The translations under genes were made by a program, and so were the position numbers. From Loxodes magnus (taxonomy: Eukaryota > Ciliophora > Karyorelictea > Loxodida > Loxodidae), in contig CAMPDV010000447.1 in NCBI GenBank assembly GCA_946699065.1, positions 1 to 64,000 of the forward strand: a stretch of 64,000 bases of DNA, given 5' to 3'. Below the pieces are notes generated by a model. It was not told the DNA's origin. It saw only the letters and a program-made list of their open reading frames with translations, and ran no database searches. The stretch's first letter is position 1, and the number at the start of each line of letters is the position of its first letter. Shown piece by piece: positions 37,910 through 48,149 of this stretch.

Positions 37910-39782
37910 AGTAAAATTTTAATTCGACAATTTTTGAAGATCTTATTTTAATAATTATTTAAATTACAAAATAAAATTTTAGTTTTGTTATTTTGTACTA
38001 ACATATAAACTCAATTGTTTTTCGATCATTCAGTTATGTTTAAATTAAAAGCAAATTACAAGGATCTATAAATTTGGACGGATTTAAATCTAAAAATATT
38101 TTTATAATTAGTTAGAAAATAAATCAAATTAAACGATTAAATTCTTCCCTATCATCAATTTCTATTAATCTATTTTAACTAGTTGGATCTGCTTATCTTT
38201 ACGGAAATAAAAAAGGAAATAACATATTTACTATATTTTATGTTTAATAAATTGCTTATTAATTAAAAATATTTAATTATTCTTATTTAGATAAAAAATT
38301 TTATTTTACTTTTATAAATTTTTTATTTCAACTTAATTAGTAATAATTGTTTTAACTGCATATTAATCAAAATTTATACCATTTTCTTTATATTTAGATT
38401 ATTTTATTTTATTTGATTCTCTAAATATTATGTATTAAATTTTAATAAATTTGATTATTTTTTCTGTTAAAATAAAAAATTAAGAACTTTAGTTTTTATT
38501 TTATTTAAAATTTTCGCTAACTTTTTTTATTTTGTTTAATTAGCTTAATTTCTTTTATCTGATAATTATTATTTTTAATTCAATTAACTATATTTAGTTT
38601 AAAATGTTAATAAAATTCTAAATATATTTAATTTTTTTGAATATTAGAAATTTGAATATCTTCTTTCTGCCTAAAAATTTTAATATTGTTTTATTATTTA
38701 TTAAATTTCTTCATTATTCATTAAAAAAAATACATTAACCTATTAATTAATAACTATTACTTTTTAAGGTTTATAAATTTCTAGTTAAGCACGAAATCTT
38801 AAAATTTTTTTTTTTATTTATCAATAGCTTCATTATTCTAATTTATATAAATTGATATAAATTTTATCAGTTTATTAATTTTTTCCTGCAATAAGTTGTA
38901 TATCTTCTTTTTCGTATATATTACATGGCAAATTTATTGATAAGGTAAATAAATTTTTATTAATTATTAAAATTTCCCCATTTTTTTTATTTATTTTAAT
39001 CATCTTAAAAAATTATTTACAATTACGCAACTCTTCTAGCAACTAATAATTACTCAATTTAATTTAAATCTCCTAATTCTAAAAAAATTTCAAAAAGGAT
39101 TATTTTATTATCTTTTTCGAATTTAAAAAGAAGCTTTATTAATAATTTTTCGAACTTTATTTATATTATTATCGTAATTTAAAATCATTTCTGTTTTACA
39201 TAATTTACAATTTTTATTTTTAAACTCTTTTTAATATCGAAAGCAAAATAAATTTTTTAAATTTCGAACTTTTATCTGGGTTTCTTCACAACCACGACAT
39301 TTATAAAGGTTTTAATTTTCTAAAGTACTAGTAAAAAATAAAAATCCAGAAACATAAATAAATTTTTGCTTTCAAAATTTTTCATTTTAAACTTTAAAAT
39401 TTTATTATTAATTTATTTTTAATTTATTTAATGTATCATTGCTTTCTTATTTATTTATTCTTTCGTTTAAATATTATTAAAAAAAATAACTGTTGAGTCA
39501 TTTTTATTTTTTTATTATAACTTATTTTAATAATTGTTTAATTAAAATAACTAATCTAAATAATATTCCTAACTTAATTTCAATACAAACAAATGATTAA
39601 ATAATTATTTATTAATATACTTATAAACACTCTTTTTTAATACTTTGAACTAAAAATTCTATTTTTGCCTTAAATCTAGGCAGATATAAAACTTGTTCTA
39701 AATAGTCAGTATACAAGCTTTTACAATTTTAATTATTTTATATTTTTTTATGTTTAAATAAAAAGATAAATTATTATATTAT
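37910..39782. other. AT-rich stretch, nothing identified
   Basis: Nearly 1.9 kb of A/T-rich sequence with many T runs. I find no domain motif, RNA gene or repeat with ends. Confidence 0.5.
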
Positions 39783-39793
39783 TTAAATTTAAT

Positions 39794-40106
39794 AATGATT
39801 AAAAAGATGGTGGGAGCTGAGATTGACCTTCTGAATCATACTTTCTGGTTTTATGGCTAGGAACAAGTTCCTTTCCTGTCGCTATGAAAGTCCCTGGTCA
39901 AAGTCAACCTTTGTAAGGGAACGCCTTCCTTTTGATTATCCACTCCTGGTAGGGGCTTGAAGCCTGGCTGCCCATAGCGATGGAGCTCCCTGGTAGCTGC
40001 TTTTCGAAAGCAACAGGATATCCCCGTTATCCCATGAAGGGAGTGTTGGAGTCGTTAAACTACAAGAAGTTGCAGTCCAAAACTCTTTTAGTTTAAAATT
40101 AATTAA
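39794..40106 (+). mobile_element. SINE-like element, complete copy 1 (313 bp)
   Basis: A GC-rich block in AT-rich surroundings begins GATTAAAAAGATGGTGGG and ends AACTCTTTTAGTTTAAAATT followed by AATTAA. It is flanked by an 11-bp direct repeat TTAAATTTAAT at 39783-39793 and 40107-40117, taken as the target-site duplication. There is no ORF. The body is a chain of short hairpins: GGAACAAGTTCC, CCATAGCGATGG, GCTTTTCGAAAGC, GGATA/TATCC (40016-40032). The copy is about 95% like copies 2 and 3 by eye. Long target-site duplications and non-coding content are SINE traits; I see no clear tRNA, 5S or 7SL head and no perfect A/B box. Confidence 0.92.
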
Positions 40107-40117
40107 TTAAATTTAAT

Positions 40118-40990
40118 TTAAATAGGGTGTTCTTACCTTTTAAGGTCGCGAGAAGAATTCCCCAGAGATGAACTGACTGTGAAGCAACCTTTTCTAAATT
40201 TTGGACCGTGTTAATCTCTTCATTATGGGTTGGAAATCTACCTGTAATCGCCTATTGGCGTCTTGTTTTTTTGAGATTTTGATCCGCATCCTTGCCCACA
40301 AATAGAAGAGAGAATACTATGGGAATATTGAAGATTAATGAGACTTATAATTAATATTTTTAAAGAGATACGCCCTATTGTAGGGCTACACACTCTATAA
40401 TAACATTTTTTTTAATATCAAAAGTTTTATAACGAAAAATTTATAGCCTTATTATAATAAATTTTATATGTATTTATTAATTATAGCTATTCTTTGTTTT
40501 AAATCAAAGACTCTTATTAAAAAACCTTATTTTTATACCCTTTTAAATTATAAACAAAATAATACATAAATAAATAAATAATTATAAATAAATAAAAATG
40601 ATTCCAGAGCGCGTAGTTCCTCATTGGCGCGCAGCTCTTTCAATATTAATATTTAATATTAAGAAAATGTTCTCATGTTTTTGTTAAAATTCTAGAAATC
40701 CAGTGAGTCATGTTAGCTTCTCCAAATGGGGGAATCTTCTTATTAAAAATTATTCTTAAATCTTGAGTCAAATGATTCAGTCTTCTTAAATAAGGTCCAA
40801 AAAAGAATTAGTTATTAGGTCATTAAGGCCCGTCAGTCAAACTTTCATACTGCTAGAGAGAACCCTCGGGGTAATTTAGGCATATCTCAACGGAACTTAT
40901 CCATCCTTCCCTGTGTTGGCATTTAGTACGAAATTACTCGCAATTCAGTATACACTGCACCAGATTACCTACTAATTTATCTAACGAAGC
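40118..40990 (-). CDS. GC-richer coding-like region, identity unknown
   Basis: Two blocks (about 40990-40600 and 40350-40120, minus) have clearly higher GC than the flanks and read as protein. The first reads QHREGWISSVEICLNYPEG, ESLTDGPQWPNNQFFFGPYL, PPFGEANMTHWISRILTKTW; the second DADQNLKKTRRQQAITGRFP, NEEINTVQNLEKVASQSVHL. Several TGA codons fall on Trp-like positions. Other frames of the first block also look protein-like, so the frame is not certain. Between the blocks lies AT-rich sequence with a small hairpin (GCCCTATTGTAGGGC, 40374-40388). The region abuts a SINE copy at its 3' side. A former mobile-element ORF is a reasonable guess. I first suspected rRNA because of a few shared words with LSU, and rejected it. 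Confidence 0.35.
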
Positions 40991-41699
40991 CAACATCCAT
41001 TTTATATATATAATAATGATTTAAAATCTACTGTTATTAATAATTAACTAAAATCAATAATTACTTATAATTAATGCTTATTCAATGCTATATTGGTTAC
41101 AGAAATTTAGTAAATAAGATAAAATTGAAGAAAGTAAATATTTAAACTAACTAGAAATGAAATATTTACTATATCACTATTTAGTTTACTGATTTTAAAT
41201 AGTAATATTCTATTTTATTTTTCAAATAAGTTTTAATATTTTTATTTTGTCTATTAAAGTGCTTCAACTAACTATTTATAAATTTATAGTCTTATTGTAT
41301 ATTTTTCTTAAATGAAGATGAGAAAATATATTTTGTAATTATAAAAGTAATATATAAGCAAGCTAAATAATTAATTTATATTCGATAAGCAATGTCATAA
41401 CTAGACTTTTATTTTATTACAACTAAGAAGCAAATTACTTGATCTCACTTCAGTCTAATATCAATCAATAGAAGTGTTTGCTTTTTCTAAAATTTTTTTA
41501 TTTAAACTCACTATAAAGTTATTTTAATTAACTTAGGAAGATTTTCAATAAAATCAAGAAGCCTACTTAATTCAAACCAATTATGAATCCATAAACCTTT
41601 TATTATAATATTTCTATCAATTATATCAGATTATTAAACTTGACAAAATTAAAAAAATAACTCTATAAACTAAAATTAAAAAATAAATTAAATAACAGT

Positions 41700-42125
41700 T
41701 ATCTAATACTGCTTAGCAAGTCTGATAAACATGCTATAAAATTAAGAAGCGGCATTAATTTAGAAATAGGATTGAACTTTATCTTTAAAAACCACATTTA
41801 GCATATAGAACACGTAAAATGGATTAACAAATCCGCAGTTGCTTAATCTAAACTAAAATAACATCAATATAATTTTTTCATAACTGTAAGTTCTCATTAT
41901 AATTCGTAATAACTATCTTCCAAAGCTAAATATCAGAAATTTGTACCATTTTTTTCCCTTCACTTGCAACAACTCCTGATCTCTCAAAATTTGTTAGTGT
42001 AGGCTTAGTTTTTTGAAGATAAGCTGTACTATAATGACCATTCAAAAAATAAACAGATGGATTTATAGTAGCATAATGCGTTTAAACAACAACTTCTCCT
42101 GACTCAGGTTTTGAAAGTTAAACAT
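41700..42125 (-). CDS. Coding-like fragment, unknown extracellular-type protein
   Basis: Minus-strand reading gives LSKPESGEVVVQTHYATINP, SVYFLNGHYSTAYLQKTKP, ERSGVVASEGKKMVQISD, then weaker sequence with a TGA at LQLWKNY. Alternating polar/hydrophobic beta-type texture suggests a secreted or ectodomain segment. No start codon in frame is near the upper end, so it is probably an exon or a remnant. Confidence 0.35.
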
Positions 42126-42521
42126 TTGCATATAATATAATTAATCTATTTTTATTTAGAATTAAAATATTCAAATTTTATCTTTTTATCTTTTTGGGTT
42201 ATTAATTTAAATTTAATTTCTCTTTATTTTAATTTATAATGATATTAGATTAATTATAATTAATATATTTTATTATATCATTTTCTCCTTTTTATAGCAA
42301 ACTAATATTTATTATATCTACTATTGATGTTATTTTTGGAGTTATCATTTAAAATTAATAATAGATTTATGATTTTACTTAATGCTTATTATAGTTACTT
42401 CTTTTTTCTATTATTCTATACTTATTTTAAATAATCTAGTTAACACTTTTAATGCTCTCTTACTTGAAATAAGCTGCTTGCTACTAAGAAAATTATAAGC
42501 TTTTAAGAAAACATATTTTTA

Positions 42522-42831
42522 TAATTAAAAAGATGGTGGGAGCTGAGATTGACCTTCTGAATCATACTTTCTGGTTTTATGGGTAGGAACAAGTTCCTTT
42601 CCTGTCGCTAGGAAAGTCCCTGGTCAAAGTCAACCTTTGCAAGGGAACGCCTTCCTTTTGATTATCCACTCCTGGTAGGGGCTTGAAGCCTGGCTGCCCA
42701 TAGCGATGGAGCTCCCTGGCAGCTGCTTTTCGAAAGCAACAGGATATCCCCGTTATCCCATGAAGGGAGTGTTGGGATCGTTAAACTGCAAGAAGTTGCA
42801 GTCCAAAACTCTTTAAGTTGAAATTATTTAA
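42522..42831 (+). mobile_element. SINE-like element, complete copy 2 with 19-bp target duplication
   Basis: This 310-bp copy starts TAATTAAAAAGATGGTGGG and ends GTTGAAATTATTTAA. It is flanked by a perfect 19-bp direct repeat TTAAGAAAACATATTTTTA at 42503-42521 and 42832-42850. The perfect long duplication and the near identity to copies 1 and 3 mark a recent insertion. This copy fixes the element boundaries best. Hairpins as in copy 1 are kept, including TGCAAGAAGTTGCA at 42787-42800. Confidence 0.95.
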
Positions 42832-43289
42832 TTAAGAAAACATATTTTTAATATCTTCTATTACTATTTTCAGAATTAATAGAAAGAGTAATCTTTGCAT
42901 CGTATATATCTTAGTAATAAGTTTGAGATAATAAAAGTATTAGATTAGCTTATATACATTATTAAAAACTAGTCCAATAGATCATTATTTACTCTTAATA
43001 CATTTTATTTTATTAATCCTCCATTTATCTTAAAACGAAGTGATGAATAGATTACACCCTCCTTTACTTACTCATTTAGTAATTTTTTTTTTAATTAAAA
43101 GAGAAATTCTTTTTTACTTTAACAGTATTTAAGAATATTCAAGATTATATTAATTAAATGCAAATTCTTTATTGTAATGAGTATCTACATTATTAGTATC
43201 TAATTTTCATATTCGCATAATTTGATTTCTTTTTATATATATTAATTCACCTCCTAATTTATACAAATATATTTGATGATAATTGGATC

Positions 43290-43830
43290 ATTCATTTATT
43301 CTTTCAGTTTTTTTAGCGCTGAAATTTGTACTGGCTTTATTCTATTTTTCTAACTTGCTGAACATTTCTTTCTGCTTCTATTGCTAACCTTGAGATTAAA
43401 TGAACTAGTCTTGTGAAATATTTCAAAATGCGTTAAGGTCTCTTTCTTAGGTTACAAGTATGAATTTTATTTACTCTATAATTATAAGTTTTTCAATTAA
43501 CATATTTTTGTCTTTCTTAAACTATTTGACCTCTTCCTGGAGGTCCAGCCTCACTTTAATCAGCTAATTCTAGCTTATTTACTATTGTGTGATGAGATTA
43601 AAGACTACCGAGCACATTATATTTTTAGCCTATTTCTAAGGCTTTTCTTCAGAAGTTTGAGATTCATCCTGATCAATGACCTTTTGGCATCCTTTTCCTG
43701 GTCCTAATTATAATTGCAAAAGAATGATTAATTCTAATGGATCTGCCTAAAACCCTCTATTCTAAATACTTAAGTTTGCATTGAATAAAGTCGCCTCTAT
43801 TCTTAATAGGAGTTATATATTATTTCGAAA
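43290..43830 (-). CDS. Coding-like region with coiled coil, unknown protein
   Basis: Minus-strand reading gives IEATLFNANLSIQNRGFQAD, PLELIILLQLQLGPGKG, DQDESQTSEEKPQKQAKN, then a coiled coil (LIKVRLDLQEEVKQFKKDKN) and SKLEKQNKASTNFSAKK. A TGA sits at NAFWNIS. A second frame is also protein-like, so frame choice is uncertain. Start and end are not defined. Confidence 0.4.
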
Positions 43831-44329
43831 TCTTTAGTTTCATTAGCTGAAACAGGTGTATTAGATAGAAATTATACTTCAATGATATTTAGAGCAAAAT
43901 TAATTCATAAAAATCTGATAATAAGAAAACTGTTAAATTGATTTCTTTGAAAATTGATTATTTTAGAATGATGAAGAACACATAGTAGCTAATCAAACTT
44001 TCAAATTAGGAATATCTATAAATATATAAATTAGCATGCAGTATATTTAGTTATACAATAAGCACTAATTAACCATTTAGAAATTATAAAAAGTAATTAC
44101 ATACTGTATAACTATGCTCAATTTAATGGATTATTAGTTCATGCGTTTCAACCTATCAATTATTCAAATACCTGAGGCAGTTTAGATTGATTCAGTGTTT
44201 GATGGATGTGATTCGGGTAATTCTAATTTGACTAAATAAAATTCAGAAGAGTATAAATGAGGAATTGTAATTTAAATAATACAGAATGAGTTAATTATGA
44301 TTTGGTTATATACAAACAATAAAAAATCA

Positions 44330-44650
44330 TACTTCAGCTATCTTCTCAGTGAGATAAAAAGTGATAACAAGTACTTAATATTAGGAAGTTACAATACAAC
44401 AATAAAATCTGAGAAATTTAATCTCATAATCAACTTAATAAGTTGGTGTACTATATTTCTTTGATTTATTGTGATGACAACAAGTGATAGTCATTACATA
44501 ATTTCAGGAAGTCAAGATATAACAATAAAAATTTTAGAATCGGATAAGGTAATCCACTTTAGATCTCAAAAAGTTAACCTCTTATGTTTAATTAGTTAAA
44601 ATAACAAGTGATAACGAATATAAAATATCAGGAAGTTAAGTTAAACTAAT
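44330..44650 (+). pseudogene. Decayed WD40-repeat fragment
   Basis: Three successive SD...SG signatures in plus orientation mark degenerate WD40 repeats: SDNKYLILGS, SDSHYIISGSQDITIKI and, after a frame change, SDNEYKISGS. Their spacing is near 40 residues, as in WD40 proteins, but the GH and terminal WD dipeptides are mostly lost. It looks like a relic of a propeller gene related to, but not a copy of, the one at 21591-23962. Confidence 0.6.
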
Positions 44651-44829
44651 ATGTTCTATATAGTCTAAATTATTAAGTTTATTGATATTAATAGTTTAGT
44701 TCTTTAAAAAAAGCTTTGAATATCATTAATTTTTTTCCTTTTTCTCAAGTCTGGTAATTAAATTTCTCCCTATTTAAAGTTGCTTTTTTTAAGGGTAAAA
44801 TATTCTAAAAATAAATAATCTTAACTGCC

Positions 44830-46290
44830 ATGTCTGACATTGTTATATGTCAATCCTGGTAAGGAGATTTCGATGGTTAGAATAAGATACCAATTATTCT
44901 GACGTGTAAACACCATATTTGTGCAGAATGGGCATTCGATTAGCATTAGAGAAATAGAAGCATCAAATGTGTGTAATAAAATTGCTAATAGGTTCATAAA
45001 ATAAAGCCTGTCAATCTATAGAAAGATTATTCCTTACTAAAGCTTTTAGAACAAAGGGAGGTATTAGAAAATCAATAAGCTAGGGTTAAATCAGTTTAAC
45101 ATAACTTTTCAAATAATAGTTAAATTTTATATAGTAGTAAATCTAGCATCTCAATAGCTACATATTAAAGGACAGCGTAATTTTATAGAAAGATTTAAAT
45201 TAGGTAGTTGAAGCAATTCAATAGTAGTTAACCAATTTCAAGTTGAAAAAGACTGGAAGAGCCAACAAGAAATTTCCAAATAACTCGTTAAATAAAACTT
45301 TAATAGCTCATAAATGGAATAATGAATCTAAAAGTTAGTAGCTGATCCATAAAGAATCATTAATAAAACTCAAAGACATATACTAACATAAATAAAAATT
45401 TGTAAATGATAATAATAATCAGAATTAAGAAATTTAAGCTAACAGAGATTATTAGATCTAGATGAAATAGCTGAATCAATAAATTAAAATTTTTTAAGAG
45501 GAGAAGGTTAACTTTATAAAGCAATTTCACAAGTTATCATACGTGGAATAATAGCTTAAGTTTTAATTGAGTGAGTTTTAAAGCATAGAACTTTGCTAGA
45601 ATTAGACTTAGGTTTAATAGTTAAAAATCATTCAGTCTATCTAGTCCTATTAGAATCAAAAAAAGCAATTAAATATAAAGTTATCTAGGAGAAATAATCT
45701 TCATAATCCGAATAGAAGAACTAGAATCAGGATTCATAAATAGCAATAGTAAAAACGAATAATATAAATGTATTGATTTAAGTCAAGCGAAATATGATAA
45801 TTAAGAAGATAAAGTAATAGAACTCAAAATAAAGGAAATTTTTCTGATGGTAATTGGATCTCTTCAAAAATAATAAAAAATTAGAAGAAAATTTAAATAC
45901 CAGTATATCAAATAGTGAAAGGTGACTTACAGAAAATGAAATGAGTGAGTTAATATTTAAAAAAGAAAAAAAAGAATGTAAGCATAAAATTTAAATCTTT
46001 AAGGAAGTAAAACACTTAAAAACGGTTTTCAATATAGGTAAGTAGAAAATAAATAAAAGTGAAAGAAGTAAGTTATATAAATGAGAAAATTAAGAATTCA
46101 AATTGACTCACAATAAAAAAGTAGAAAGTAATCGATGTTTTATGCGAAAATGTGAAAAGTAAATTGAACATTTTTAGAATAAAAAATGGAGTTTGATGGT
46201 ATTTAAAGAAAAAGCAGAAAGAAGTTGACTTTTAGAGTGCTACCAAAGCATGTTAAAGGGAATTGAATAAAAAGAACAGCAGGAAAATTT
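44830..46290 (+). pseudogene. RING / coiled-coil gene with two frameshifts
   Basis: ATG 44830 opens a RING-like motif parallel to that of the WD40 gene (ICQSW then ILTCKHHICAEW and IKC). In both CxxC pairs of the first half the second Cys is Trp (TGG), so zinc binding is doubtful. The frame then changes twice by the equivalent of a one-base loss, near 45085 and near 45225, and continues with Gln-rich coiled coil (LQKDLNQVVEAIQQQL, KSQQEISKQLVKQNF) to about 46290. In-frame TGA gives Trp in MEQWIQK, ICKWQQQ and ERSWLLE. It is a paralogue of the neighbouring RING genes without a recognisable propeller. Its 3' end runs into an antisense WD40 unit. Two assembly indels could mimic the decay. Confidence 0.6.
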
Positions 46291-46294
46291 AAAA

Positions 46295-46398
46295 CACTCA
46301 AGGTCTTACAGGTACCTGTCTTGACGTCCCATAGTCTCACCATCTTATCATAACTTCCCAATACGATGAACTCTGAATCACGTTATATACCCGCAGCT
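46295..46398 (-). pseudogene. Orphan single WD40 unit
   Basis: About 104 bp match, at roughly nine in ten bases by eye, the 123-bp WD40 unit of the minus-strand gene at 22137-22240: AGGTCTTACAGGTACCTGTC, GACGTCCCATAGTCTCACC and GATGAACTCTGAATCACG are shared. Nothing else of that gene is nearby. It is a recent duplicate of one propeller blade, inserted antisense at the end of the RING/coiled-coil pseudogene. Confidence 0.88.
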
Positions 46399-46399
46399 T

Positions 46400-47600
46400 T
46401 TAATCACTAAAATAAATTTTCTCAGTTTGAAAGTTTATATTAAGAAATAATATTAAAGAAAACGATTTTAAAAGATAGTTTTAATACTCAAACATTTTAT
46501 TATTTATTTAAAGTAGGAAAAAAAGAAAATATTATTTTGTTTTTTACCATATATTTTAAAAATGAGATTTAAGCTTTCTATAAAAGGATATAAGTATTGA
46601 AACTTAATTTATTTATTTTTAGATAAGAATTAAAATATAAAGGTATAAAACATTTAAATATTTTTCTCATTATATTATTAAGCTTTTTGTTGAAATAAAC
46701 ATACTTTATATGAAAGATATTTATATTCTGCAACTTTTTAAGACATTCTAATATAACTTTGGTTTAATAATTGCTAAAATACTTATAAAATATTGGTGCT
46801 ATTTAAATTGTTTATATAAAAATAAAAACATTCAAGTTTTTATTTATTTTTCCGTTTATAAAATTATAGAAATAAAGAGTTATAAATAAAAACTGATATC
46901 GGTAAAAAAGTAGTATATTTTTTTAAAAGAAAAATTTTATGAAAAAAATTTAAGTGAAAAAGGTAAGAGTTCAATAAAATCTAAAAAAGCTGAAGTATAC
47001 AAATTAAATCAAATTGAGCCAAATTAAATTATTTATCGAAAACTTTAATCTAATAAAGCTAAATAAGATTTTAAGCTCGAAGCAGTTTTAAAACTTTTTA
47101 TGCAGTGAATCATTTTATCCTTTTTTAGCTGTAATATCTATAAACAATATTCTTTCTTAAAAAAATATTAATTCATGAAAAAAAAGTAATAATCTCTAAT
47201 TTTGCAAAAATAATCAAAAAAAAATATATAAAAAAATATATAAAAAAGAAAAAAAAAGTATAAAATAACAAAATAAATGAAAAAAAATTATCATAAAAAA
47301 ATTACAAAAAAACTAATTTTAGTTAATCTTTTTGCAAAGAAAATATTTAAAAAAACAAAAATAATTCCTATTCGTAAACCAACATTTAATCGAATTATGT
47401 TTACTGTCTATCATCTTTTATTATTCTTCTTTTTCCTCATACTTATTCATATGCATAGAGGTTTTTTATTTCAGTTCTACTATTAAAAAAGTGGTTTTTT
47501 TCTGCTTATAGTTTATATACGTTTGATTATATTTTACAACTTTTTTTATGTATTTTATACAAATTGATAAAATGTTTTATAAATAAAAATCATTAAAATA
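46400..47600. other. AT-rich stretch with one weak coding-like patch
   Basis: Mostly A/T-rich. At 47330-47490 the minus strand reads KNLYAYEQVWGKRRIIKDD and FDQMLVYEQELF, with TGA as Trp, which may be an exon of an unrecognised gene. The plus-strand standard-code ORF at 47277-47486 overlaps it and is less protein-like. Otherwise nothing is seen. Confidence 0.3.
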
Positions 47601-47604
47601 AATG

Positions 47605-48090
47605 TCATTCAGCCTTACTCTTCTTGTTCTTCTTCTGCAACCAAATATAATAATCATTTCCATAATAATTTCTATAGTTAGCATCGTTTTAGTTGTAATA
47701 TGATCCATAATTCCAATAATCGTAATAGGGATAGTTCCAGTTGTAATATACTCCTGAACTTTAAGAATTTCCATTTCTATTATTATAACCATTATCATAT
47801 ACATAATAATTGCTATTGTAATAGTATGGATTCCAATAATAACCATTCCAATATTAATAATCTCTATTACCTACAGCATTTCCATATGAACTCTATCTAT
47901 TATAATAATATGGATACCAAAAATAATTTCCATCATAGTAACTGTAATGGTTTTAATTGTTAAAATTTTCACTGTGATCTGAATGTCCCTATGAATTCCA
48001 ATTACTATAATAATTTTTAATGAAACCGTGAAATTTTATTTTGAATGATTTGATATAAATTATTTTTATTTCAGATCAATAACACATCAT
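47605..48090 (-). CDS. Tyr/Asn/Trp-rich protein, 161 residues
   Basis: Minus-strand ATG at 48090 to TGA at 47607-47605 gives 162 codons including stop, with no frame break. The N-terminus is MMCYWSEIKIIYIKSFKIK (Trp 5 is TGA). From about residue 30 the protein is low-complexity, rich in Tyr, Asn, Gly, Ser and Trp (SYYDGNYFWYPYYYN, YQYWNGYYWNPYYYN, YYNWNYPYYDYWNYG), and it ends with a basic cluster (LQKKNKKSKAE). All Trp in the repeat part are TGG. Such aromatic/Asn-rich sequences are typical of prion-like or adhesive structural proteins; the role here is unknown. The two standard-code ORFs at 47577-47846 (minus) and 47700-47963 (plus) are other frames of this gene. Confidence 0.7.
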
Positions 48091-48149
48091 TTATTTTAGA
48101 AAGTTTTTTTATAGAATTTATAGTCTTACTTAATTTAAGTCTTTATATG

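Noticed and set aside
39794..40106. MITE with terminal inverted repeats
   Set aside because: The ends are only loosely complementary (AT-rich), and the 11-19 bp variable-length target duplications fit target-primed retrotransposition better.
40118..40990. Mitochondrial or nuclear LSU rRNA insertion
   Set aside because: Only short words resemble LSU rRNA, on conflicting strands and in the wrong order; the block reads better as protein under the ciliate code.
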